In this document: positions 1 to 9,639 of the stretch, in pieces | Layout of the letters: each line of letters begins with the position of its first letter | How positions within the stretch are numbered: position 1 is the stretch's first letter | Source of the DNA: Sweltsa coloradensis | Taxonomy: Eukaryota; Arthropoda; Insecta; Plecoptera; Chloroperlidae | Direction of reading: 5' to 3' | Length of the DNA: 64,000 bases | Assembly (NCBI GenBank): GCA_024449915.1 | Contig: JAMZAV010006635.1 | Coordinates: 1-64,000 of the forward strand | Notes under the pieces: model-generated | The model's input: the letters and a program-made list of their open reading frames with translations, nothing else | Database searches by the model: none | Told to the model about the DNA's origin: nothing | Translations under genes and position numbers: made by a program

Positions 1-729
1 GTACTTATGAACACATAGGCTTAAAGGTTATAATTGGTCCCTTATTGTGCAAAACTGGCAATTCCGTTGATTGAATGCAAGTGATCAATAGTGTGTCTTC
101 AAGCTCTGCAAATGAAATATAGAAAAGTGTGGGTACGGACGGCAATTAGTCACACCGATTCTGCCTCCCATGAGATTTTGGAACCTAAAAAAAGAACAGA
201 TGACCTAGAGATGTAGTGTAGGTAAATCACCTCTTTACAACAAATAAAATAGACCTTAGGTGGAGAAAAAAACATTGTACTTTGATTTGGGATGACATCG
301 GGTACCCGTGGTTAACCGAATCCGTTCATTATCCGAATCCATAGTAAGGATTCGAATTTTCATAAAAATACAGTATTTGATATAGAAACATGAACAAACT
401 GAAAGAGTGCAATTAATATTGGTTGTAATGCTAGCCGTTTTCATGGAAACTACCGTATAAAGTAGTAGGCCTACTATATTCTAGGCCGCCATCAAGTAAT
501 GGCCATGCAAGCTTTTATTTTAATTTTCAACAACTGAAATTTTAGAACAAGTTTAAAATCTATTGATTATTGGCTGCTTTTAATCAATGCAATTAATGTT
601 GCAGTAGATTGTTGCTCTTTACGCTTAACAAAATTCACAACAATTAAACTTTTGTCGGATTCGAATCCATGTTTAACTACCCAATGTTATCTCTAATTTT
701 TCTACCAAATGAAAAATTGTTTTTCAATA
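1..729. other. AT-rich sequence, no gene seen
   Basis: I see no open frame with recognisable similarity, and no RNA gene. Frequent stops and AT richness suggest intergenic or intronic DNA. An AGGCCT-centred palindrome of the kind scattered through the window occurs near 469. Confidence 0.5.
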
Positions 730-807
730 CATACAAAGAGATTTATTCTCATTTATTAAACAAATAAACATACAAAGAGATTTATTCTCATTTATTAAAC
801 AAATAAA
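730..807. repeat. 39-bp tandem duplication
   Basis: The segment beginning CATACAAAGAGATTTATTCT at 730 recurs exactly 39 bases later at 769. The two units appear identical, so the duplication is probably recent. No coding context. Confidence 0.9.
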
Positions 808-2261
808 AAAGTATGCACACACAGTAAAAAGTAAAAACTTACAATTTAAGTAAAATAAAAAGTTCATCGCTTCAAATTTTTGTTAAGTTTGAAGTTTGGT
901 TTTTTCAACTGGGTAAGGAAGAGTTCGAAGTAAAAATACTAAAAAGTGGGTTTGCACATCCCTAATAAATAGGTCTATGCGGGTTTTGCGGTCCTATTCA
1001 GCGTCACTATTTTATCGCTTAGGTAGCCGCGAATGGCCGCCACTCTCATTTCTGCCATCCCAGTCGACGGAGGGCAGCTTTCCAAAGACATCCGTCTATG
1101 CAGCAGATCTGTAAAAGCAAACACGTTGAATTAAAATCAGCGTAAAACAAAATAACATTTAGAGCTTGCGTACAAGGAAATTACCCCGCAAAAAAGCCTT
1201 CTCAAACAAATTAAAAATGTGAACATATTTGTTTGTTTCAAAGTGACAAAAATAGAGCCTATAGACTCAAACCAGCAACCTGCAAGGAAAGTTATGGGGA
1301 ATTACTCTGCAAAAATCAAGTCTTCTCAAATTTTCCATTTAAATGATTCCGTCCAATGGACTCAACAAATTAAAAATGTGAACATACATACATTAAGCCA
1401 ACGTACGAACGGAAAAAATAGTATTCTTGATTATTACGGAGGAGGGGGGGGGGGATTGCCCCTGGGACATGATTTAATGAAGGTAACTAATGCACTACAA
1501 ATAAATTATTCATTCACACGACATAGGCATAGGGCCTAGGCCAAGTTCTTGTGGCGTGTTGCGTGATATTAATACATTGCGAGTGTTTGGGCATTAATTT
1601 CGTATTCGCGAGCGATATCTTTGTTGACTTGTTAAAATACTGAAATCACAATTCCCTTTCTTATTTTACGTGTTAGCAAGAATTTTGTCTTAAAAGCTCT
1701 GGATAGTCAAGTTGTGACTCGTTCCGAATTCAACTGCAAACAAAAACATCCATTTTTAATCATGGTTATTACTTAGCAACCGAAACTGTTTATGTAATGT
1801 TGTTTTAGACCTGTGATTTTCAGGTATAAGATATTGAAGATGATGCCGATTCATATCCTGCACGAACCTTCTGAAAACCATATTTAATAACACAATTCGC
1901 GTTTGTTAGCCATTACAGCAATGTCAAGTTGTACAGGCGATTCAGTCAACTCGTTCCACCAGTGGCCACCCAGCGCTCTGCGTGTATTTTCAGTGGCTAA
2001 TCTCGGTGCCCATAGACCTACCAGTACTTAAGTTTATTGTGGACACTATAAAATTATAAAATTATAGTCTAGACACAGCCACAAAAAATGATGACAACTG
2101 AAAAACTAAACTACAACAACAAATGAACAGCTATCTAGACGATATACAAGGTCACTAAAACTCAAGCTCCTATCCTATGCCTATCTGATTTGTTAGGATA
2201 GGCCTATGTATACAGGAGGCCTTACAATTTAAAATTTAAGTGTCCAATCAGTATCACTGAT
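808..2261. other. No gene recognised; one diverged local duplication
   Basis: AT-rich, stop-dense sequence. Around 1170-1215 and 1285-1385 a phrase containing CAAATTAAAAATGTGAACAT is present twice with variable intervening sequence, which indicates an old local duplication. A run of ten G follows at 1445-1454. The longest open frame here (1219-1539) spans this duplication and shows no protein signature. Confidence 0.45.
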
Positions 2262-2545
2262 ACCCAGCAAACACAAATGTGATGTACCGGCTGGTGCCCG
2301 CTCGGGCTGCTCGTACGGGCCCCGGCCGGGCTGCCCGTACGGTTCCCGCCTAGGAGTGTCCCCTCGGCCGTGACGGGGGACCGTACGGGCTACCAGTAGC
2401 TGCCCCGGCCATAGCCCGTGCGTGCCCCCGTTGTTTATAAACCCTTGATCCCGCCCGGTGCCCGGCCGTTAACCGTACACTCTCACCCTGTCCACGCCCG
2501 CACGGTCCCCGGCCGATACCCTGCCTATGCCCGTCCATTGACAAT
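2262..2545. repeat. GC-rich block with CCCAGCAAACAC edge
   Basis: A sharply GC-rich island of about 280 bp inside AT-rich DNA. It starts with CCCAGCAAACACAAATGTG and contains many short repeats of CCCGTACGG, CCGGCCG and similar words. The block at 4640-5003 carries the same CCCAGCAAACAC word in the opposite orientation at its far edge (TGTGTTTGCTGGG), so the two look like inverted relatives of one element. No protein or RNA gene is evident. Confidence 0.6.
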
Positions 2546-2728
2546 ATCTAACGTAGCATCCGTAGCGCGATCTGTGAGCTAAATGTAAAACCTAAAATAA
2601 AAAGTTTGATTGATAAAATATCAGTATTATATAGCTATATTGTCTCAAGCTGTGACATCAGTCGATTGCCTGTAGGTGGATATTTAACACATATAAATTA
2701 CAAGTTGTTATAAAATTTCAAGTGTTAT

Positions 2729-2797
2729 TGTCTCGAACTCGATCCAGCAGCGCGCCTCTCCATCTGTAAGCCAAGCCGTTAACCATTGGGCCACGGA
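2729..2797 (-). repeat. tRNA-like sequence (tRNA pseudogene or SINE head)
   Basis: Read on the minus strand, the segment contains an A-box-like TGGCCCAATGG about 5 bases from its start and a B-box-like GTTCGAGAC near its end, at the spacing of a tRNA gene (about 69 nt overall). The acceptor ends do not pair well and no clean cloverleaf can be drawn by eye. A functional tRNA is therefore unlikely; a tRNA pseudogene or the Pol III promoter head of a SINE is more likely. AT-rich sequence follows. Confidence 0.5.
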
Positions 2798-2869
2798 AAA
2801 AACTTGTTTGCTTGGAGGGAATAACCACCTATAGATACAACAGCAAATCGACTTGACTGAATTGTTGTA

Positions 2870-3480
2870 ACTAGGAAGCTTCGCAAACGCTTTTTCAGGC
2901 GCATGTTGGATGAGCGTAATTGTTTAAAAACGTAAAAAGCATAAAATTGCGATTTTCATAAGAAATAATTATTCAATTACGCTAATTATGGGCCCATTAT
3001 ATTAATTCATAAAATTAAGCTTCTGTAAAAAATGATAACGTCGGATAAAGCATATAGATGTTATAAGTCGAAGAAATTAAAAAATAAATAAAAAAGTCGT
3101 AAATTTTCTGATTGCGCTCTTATTTCACACGAATAAATAAATTCATAAAATTAAGGTTTTGTAAGAAAATCATTACAATCGGATAAAGCATGTAGGTGTT
3201 ATAAGTCGAGGAAATTTTAAAAATAGAAAAAATCGTAAAATTGCGATTTTCATAAGAAATAATTTTTCGATTGAGCTCAAAAACGTGGCAGTTCTAAGTT
3301 CAGAGATTTTCGAAGGTCTCCAAAAAATTTCATCGCAATTGGAGAATCGTTTACCCGGGAAAATCGTGCTAACAGTCAGACAAAAATACAGAAAGAAAGA
3401 AAACAAACATTCCGGATTTTTTTCTCCAGTGTAGTGAAATGGAATCTTCGCTTCGCTCGCTACGCTCATTCAATTGTGCG
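2870..3480 (+). mobile_element. ~0.6 kb repeat, family with CTTCGCTTCGCTC end (copy A)
   Basis: Begins with CTAGGAAGCTTCGCAAACGC and ends near 3430-3478 with a TCTTCGCTTCGCTCGCTACG stretch. The same head and tail occur at 3923-4556, and related copies lie at 31437-32212 and, reversed, at 54990-55600. The interior has long A runs and the words AAATTGCGATTTTCATAAGAAAT and GGCAGTTCTAAGTTCAGAGATTT that recur between copies. The minus-strand open frame at 3173-3469 is repeat sequence. No transposase is encoded. Confidence 0.75.
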
Positions 3481-3922
3481 CTTGCTCTGTGGCCCATCAG
3501 TATCGCCTTTTAACTATTTTGGGTGTGTTTGAATAGTGATCAATATATTACACAAATGGTATTCAGTTTATTTTTTAAATGGGTGCTCTAAATTATTATG
3601 CTATTCCAAGCCGTTTCTGTTTTGAAGCGTATGTTCGAAATTTTGTTCCTGTAGTTGATATAGGCCGAGGCGGGTACATATGCATAAATAAAGTATATGC
3701 TGTCCGATGCGATGCTGAATGATACGTCCATAAGATAACGGTACTTATTCTATTGGTTTATGCAACCAAAGTTAAATGACTTTATTAGAGATGTTCATAT
3801 CTTTTTGTTTCAGTTGGTAAAAAGTTAAACTATAGTATACAGTGTTGTATTTTCTTTTAAAAAAAACTGTATTACAAGAAAAAATGAAAGCAGGCCAAAA
3901 GCTATTATATTGTAAGCAACAA
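3481..3922. other. Spacer between two repeat copies
   Basis: AT-rich sequence with no recognisable gene, separating two directly repeated ~0.6 kb elements. Confidence 0.4.
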
Positions 3923-4556
3923 ATTGTTACTAGGAAGCTTCGCAAACGCTTTTTCAGGCGCGTTGTTGGTTGAGCGTAATTGTTTAAAAAAGAAAAAAGC
4001 GTAAAATTGCGATTTTCATAACATATAATTATACGATTACGTTCAAATTTCACACGAATATATTAATTTATAAAATTAAGGTGCTGTGAAAAAATATTAC
4101 ATTCAGATAAAGCATGTACGTGTTATAAGTCAAAGAAATAAAAAATAAAAAATCTCAAATTGCAATTATTATGAAAATTTAAATTTTTTGATTGTGCTCA
4201 AATTTCACACGAATATTCAATTCATAAAATTAAGGTTCTGTAAAAAAATCATTACAATCGAATAAAGGCATGAAGGTGTTATAAGTCGAAGAAATTTCAA
4301 AATGGGAAAAAAAATCGTAAAATTGCGATTTTCATAAGAAATAATTTTCGATTGCGCTAAAAAACGTGGCAGGTCTAAGTTCCGAGATTTCAAAGGCCAC
4401 CACAAAATTTCATCACATTGGAGTATCGGTTTAGCCGGAATCGTGTTAACAAACAGCCAAAAAATACAAAAACCAAAAAAAAAAACTAAACATTCCGGAT
4501 TTTTTTCTCCAGTGTAGTGAAATGGAATCTTCGCTTCACCGCTACGCTCATCCAAA
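3923..4556 (+). mobile_element. ~0.6 kb repeat, CTTCGCTTCGCTC family (copy B)
   Basis: Direct repeat of the 2870-3480 copy. It has the same ACTAGGAAGCTTCGCAAACG head, shared interior words and a shared ending with TTTTTTCTCCAGTGTAGTGA and TCTTCGCTTC. Indels distinguish the copies, so they are separate insertions or an old duplication. Two minus-strand open frames (3772-4053, 4217-4555) cross it and are not convincing genes. Confidence 0.75.
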
Positions 4557-4639
4557 AATTATTGTAGAGGAATACACCAACGAGTTGTTAAACAAGAACA
4601 GAATTCATTTTGTGTCTTGGTTAGTGTGCAGGGCAGCTA

Positions 4640-5003
4640 ATGGAACAGTTACATTGCAGGGGCCCAACCGGGTAAATCCCTGGGGGGAACAAAGAAATAC
4701 ATTCACGGGGCATGTACTGGCTAGGGCCGTTGAACCCCCGGGCAGAAAGGGGAATGGATGCAGGGCCCGGGGTTTCCCGTACGGGTAATGCCGGGGCGGA
4801 AATAAGAAATACATTTACGGGGCATGTACAGGCTACGGCCGGGTAGCTAACGGGCTAGGTCAGCTATATTACCAAAATTTGCCCGGCCGGGCCCTGCACG
4901 ACGCCCTGAGCTAAGCACCCGACGCAGCCCGTAGCCCGCACGCTGCCCAGAGTGCCCGGACCAATACCGGTGTCTCCCCGCACGCTTGTGTTTGCTGGGT
5001 AGG
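4640..5003. repeat. GC-rich block with internal duplication
   Basis: GC-rich island carrying an internal imperfect repeat: AGAAATACATTCACGGGGCA near 4694 recurs as a close copy about 112 bases later. Its right edge reads TTGTGTTTGCTGGGTAGGCC, the reverse complement of the left edge of the 2262-2545 block. Overlapping open frames on both strands reflect high GC content. Confidence 0.55.
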
Positions 5004-5157
5004 CCTATAGCCAAAAGAAAAAAATCAATCCAGCAAGTAGACTTACCCTTTACGAAGCGAACCTTCGCAGGAGTCAACGGTGTCTTTGCAGCTGAATCCT
5101 TCTTCGAGTTGCACTTTCTCCCCGTCACACTCCTTGCGGCCAGAGCGGCCGAACCCC

Positions 5158-7375
5158 ATAATAATAATACACCTTTATTGATTTATACATAGTACAAATA
5201 TAGGCAATGATACATAAAATTAGTGATATAAAATAAACGATGGTATACAAACATAATGATGAAATATGAAGTTAATGGAAAACATTGAAATTAAGGAAGA
5301 ACATACTAAATATGAAGCTTAGGAAAAACAATGTTATGATAAGTCATCAAAGAATTCATTAATTGAGTAATAAGATTTTGATAATAAGAATTCTTTGAGC
5401 TTGGTTTTGAAAGATATTGGTGATGATAATGTTTTTATATGAGTTGGGAAATTTTTGTTATAAATAGTAAGACAAAGATGTGAGGACTTTTGGAATATAG
5501 GGACGTATTGTGAGAAGGAACTGGATTTTGGCTGTTTGAACGAGTTGAGTAGGAGTAAATGGTAAATCTGGGGGAATAAGGATGTATATTGGTGACGAAT
5601 ATGGCTGCTTGGTGAATAAGAGAGCAAGCAAGGGTAAGGATATTAAGGGCAGAAATAAACTTCGCATGACCTCATCTAGAGGCCCCAGCAATGATACGAA
5701 CTGCTCGCTTTGGCAGTATGAAAATTCGTTTTGCGTGGGCGAGGCCCCCCAGAACAAAATACCCGTACGAAATATGAGAATGAATCAGGGCATGGTAAGA
5801 AAGCTTAAGGGAGAGAGGGCCGAAAATCTTCTTTAATCTTCTCAGAACAAAACACCACTCTTGTTTTTAGATGCTACATTGTCTACATGAGGTGACCACT
5901 CTAATATATCGGAAAGCGTAATACCTAAGAGCTTAACTGTAGAAGCACGAGCTATGCTTGATTCATCGATTCGGAAAAGGGGGGCTTAATTGAAGAGAGG
6001 GCAACTTGGGGTGAAAATGTAAGTAAGTTGTTTTTGGAAGGTTGGAGAAAAAGGGAGATTATCAGAGCAATAATTGGACATAGTAGATGCCTGCTTATTA
6101 CATTCTTGAGTGATTTTGTAGAAGTTCATTTTTGGGGCCGTTAATAAGTGACTAGAGTCATCAAAAATACTGCGATAAAATTCCAAAATCAAATGCATCT
6201 GGCAGGTCATTCACATAAAGAAGAAAGAAGTGGGAGCCAGAATAGTACCTTTGGGGGACCCCACTGAGAAGGATTGAGGGGCAGAAAAAGGGTTTTCTGT
6301 GATCTTTTATGCTTAGCGGAACGTATTTCAACAACTTGGTTGCGATTTGATAAAAATGAAGAGATCCCAAATATTAGCGATACCCCTTATTCCTAGACTT
6401 TCAACTTGTAAAGAAGAATTTGGGGATCAATGGTGTCAAACGCTTTAATGAGGTCATAAAATATCCCAATTGCTTGATCACCCCGGTCAAGGGAGTCATA
6501 AAGAGATGAAAGAAAGGAGAAAATAGCTGATATTGTAGATTTGCCCTTTTGATAACCATGTTGGCAAGGTGTTAGTATGTTATTTTGGGTTTTAAAAAAG
6601 TATGAGTCGAATAAACATGACTTTTTCAAATATTTTAGAAAACGAAGAGATGATAGAGATCGGTCTGTAGTTATTAGGACGTCTTTCTTGCCCTTCTTCT
6701 TATAAAAAAGGAATTACTTAGGCACTTTTGAGTTTGGTAGGAAAGTTCCGGAAGTAAAAGAATTGTTAATTAATATGCAAGAGGGGAAGCAATGTAAAAC
6801 ACTACATTTGGAAAGGATTTTAACCAGGGACTTCGTCTAACCTGCCGAGTGTTTATTGCTTAGTGTTTTGATAATTTTAGATACTTCGATATGAGAGGTT
6901 GGATATAAAAATATTGAGTTGTCAATGCATTTTGAAATAACAGGAAGTGAAGAAGGGGACTTAGCAGTTGGGCTATTGTTAATTCCACTTTTAATAAAAA
7001 AGTCTTGAATGATTTGAAAGAGGGGTAGGGTCCGAGATCACAACGTCATTAAATTTCAGGGTCAAGTTATTAGCTGATTTTGGGGCACTTACTTGTGATT
7101 TTATTATGTGCCAAGATGTTTTACACTTATTCGTTGCAGACGCAATTAATTGGTCATGATGGCTACGTTTAGCCAGTCTGATGCTCTTCGTATGAGCTTT
7201 CTTACGAATTTTGTAAATGTTTTTTTTAGTACAAAAACTTGAGGGGCACACTTGCACATGTAATTAAAATGACGAAGATATTTTGATTCAGTCCTATGGT
7301 AATGTGTTATCCAAGGACTTGGATTGGCTCTCTTTTTCTTATGGAGGATGAGGGGAAAGGCTGTGTTGAACACAT
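5158..7375 (-). pseudogene. Decayed LINE (Jockey/CR1-like) reverse transcriptase
   Basis: Broken non-LTR retrotransposon read on the minus strand. Going downstream: a linker between endonuclease and RT (7373-6991, lysine-rich, with TSWHIIKSQ); RT with HGYQKGKSTISA (near 6570) and DLIKAFDTIDPQ, the first catalytic-aspartate motif (near 6440); SGVPQ followed by FFLLYVNDLPDAF (near 6230), where the second catalytic box should lie; and a C-terminal tail ending SFKTKLKEFLLSKSYYSINE (near 5370). At least four frame changes or stops separate these. The element is 5'-truncated: upstream (7388-7486) is unrelated exon-like sequence. An (ATT)n run near 5162 is a plausible 3' tail. Clade assignment beyond Jockey/CR1-like is uncertain. 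Confidence 0.85.
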
Positions 7376-7387
7376 CATCACCGCCAC

Positions 7388-7486
7388 TTTTTTGACGACC
7401 ATGGAGTCCCCTGGCTGCCCGCTTTTGACCTTATTTGCCAAAACAAATTGTTCGTCTGTGAAGGAAACTGGTGAATCGTCTTCAAG
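7388..7486 (-). CDS. Candidate host exon fragment
   Basis: On the minus strand a good splice acceptor (pyrimidine-rich, ending TTTTACAG at 7487) is followed by an open frame starting LEDDSPVSFTDEQFVLANKV and continuing KSGQPGDSMVVKKVAV until it meets the 5' end of the decayed LINE. The composition is protein-like and unlike the LINE. I do not recognise the family. It could be part of a real gene that the LINE has interrupted, or another element's exon. Confidence 0.3.
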
Positions 7487-7489
7487 CTG

Positions 7490-8828
7490 TAAAATACAAT
7501 TCAGGTTAAAAATATGTTTTAAAATGGTTAGTTAGCAAGTGCCCTCAGTGCCTGACAGTTGAGTGCCAGTGAGAAACTATAAAGGTGCATTTACTTTTTG
7601 GTTTTTCAGGCAAAGCAGTATGCACGGTAGCCAAAACGGTTGCTAGTTTGTGGCGGAAGCTGCAAAGATGTTAACAATGTCAAACTTTTCTATTGCGGTA
7701 GTTTTTACCCATAGTTCATTACGGTTGGTTGACAAAACTTGACAAGAAGTAGCTGTGGAAAAGTGGTGTTGTACCTCATTTGATTCTGATGCTACCTGCT
7801 ATTCTAATAGCCTACACTACCGGTAGGCCAACTTTCAAAATATAGGTTTGACTTTCTCTAGGGACTTTAGTTATGTTGGAGGCTTTAGCATAAGACAACG
7901 TGCCCATATTTATTGGATTTCAGCAAGTGGGAGATACATTTAACCTATTACCAACAGTAAACACATCGTCACACTCAATACGCCTACTGCGTTGCATGAA
8001 ACGCTGAACAGTAAACGCACCTTTAAGCAAATCGACCTTGGTAGCTAGGTCATGTTGTGCTCGCTAGAAAAATTTTATGTTCTAAATATTGATTATTTTG
8101 TAATGTCTTATATTGATTTGAGTTATAATAGGTTGGTATCTCCAAGAAAAAAATATAACCAAAAGTCCCACAACCCAGCATGCTAGATAACTTTAAAAAC
8201 AAGTTTGATCTACGACTAGTTTTAAAATAGGACTACAACTGATTAAAAATTAACATTACTAGTTTATTACGCATTTCTTTAGTGGGCAATATGGTTGGCA
8301 ACTTCAATTAGTCTAGGCTATGGCACAACAAATACCCAGTACTCCATAAGCCTACAATAGTTTTTTAATATGTGTAGTTGGTGCTTAAATCCATCTGTGT
8401 AGGCACTTTTTAGGTTCGAACAAAGTTTTAGGCTAGAGGTATCAATATCATGGATCCAACCGCAATGCGACTGCACGGATATCAAGAGCGGACAGTACTA
8501 AATCAATAGTCCGAAAGTCAACACGTAAGTCAAAAAGCACAGGCAGCCATTCATCTATATGAAATTGGGCAGATTAGTTAGGCCCTACCTATTAAAATTA
8601 GGCTTAGGGCTAAATACTAGAACTGAAAAAATAACTGATATAAAATGTTCGCGTAAACAACTAATACCGAGGCGGAACAATAAAAATTGAGAATGAAAGT
8701 GATAGTGGGCCTACCGGTACATTTAAAAGACTAAAAGGAATACTAAACTAGAGCTCAAATAGTAGGCCTATGCTACTCGCGCACTCCCTAAAACTATTAT
8801 ACAGTATTATATCGCAACATGTTAGGCC
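7490..8828. other. No gene recognised
   Basis: About 1.3 kb of AT-rich sequence without a convincing open frame. TAGGCCTA-type palindromes recur (for example near 8764 and 8824). Confidence 0.45.
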
Positions 8829-8833
8829 TAAGT

Positions 8834-8882
8834 GCATAAATATGAGACGTTAAGCAATATCCAATCAATCAATCAATCAATT
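8834..8882 (+). mobile_element. CAAT-SINE copy 1, tail fragment
   Basis: Carries only the last ~48 bases of the repeat: GCATAAATATGAGACGTTAA, then CAATATC and five CAAT/TCAA units. A short TAAGT flanks both ends (8829-8833 and 8883-8887), a possible target-site duplication. This is a heavily 5'-truncated copy. Confidence 0.7.
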
Positions 8883-9000
8883 TAAGTCATCTGACATAGG
8901 TTTCGAGGAGCCGTCACGTACATAAAGATAGCATATCATGATCAAACATTTAAACTATACAGTAAAGTCTAATCACGAATGACCATGCCTGGTCTGTTCT

Positions 9001-9256
9001 TAATCAGCCCTCACCGTAAGTTGATCACCGTTAATTAGGCTTATAATTAGCTTTAAATTAGTTGCTTGTCTGCTAGCTTTATGCAGCAACCCAAATACCG
9101 AATCCAACTGTGATGTCTCTCATTCTGATTGCCACGGGACACGGCTATGGAAAAGCTTGATCAGGCCTCACCGTAAGTTGTTCACTGTTAATTAGGCTTA
9201 TAATTAGTAGTTGGCCTGTTCTGATGGACACGGCTATGGAAAAGCTTGATCAGAAA
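9001..9256. repeat. Local direct duplications
   Basis: CTCACCGTAAGTTG...TTAATTAGGCTTATAATTAG occurs near 9010 and again near 9168. GACACGGCTATGGAAAAGCT occurs near 9138 and near 9228. These nested duplications of ~157 and ~90 bp lie beside CAAT-SINE copy 2. Confidence 0.7.
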
Positions 9257-9257
9257 A

Positions 9258-9517
9258 GGGGACAAGGGGTGGACAGGCCTGTGCTGGTCAGAACCAGCCA
9301 CAAGCGTATAGGGAGGGCAGGGGATTCCCCACGTCGTGGTCGTCTCCGTCTGTGTCATCCGTCCGTGTTGTCATTGTCGTCGCCATCGGGGAGGTAGTCA
9401 AAGGGAAGGGGAAAGTTCCCCGACGACGACCCAGAGCTCACCATTAGTTTCAGGGAGAAAAACTCCCCTAATCACGGGCCAAACCACGAGAAGATTGCGA
9501 GTTGGAATTTGATGGCC
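9258..9517 (-). mobile_element. CAAT-SINE copy 2, lacking tail
   Basis: Contains the core (GGTGGACAGGCCTGTGCTGG, the region encoding GTCGTCGCC-type triplets, GACGACGACCCAGAGCTC) and the head read in reverse (GAGTTGGAATTTGATGGC at 9500-9517). The (CAAT)n end is missing, replaced near 9258 by the flanking duplication. Confidence 0.85.
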
Positions 9518-9639
9518 CCAGAGTATATCGGGATCGATGCCACATTTAAGCTGGTAGACATTCGAGCACTTAAAGAGCATTTTAATAATTTCTAATTGTT
9601 CTTTAATATTATTCCACGTCGCGTTCCTCAGTCTTTTAG

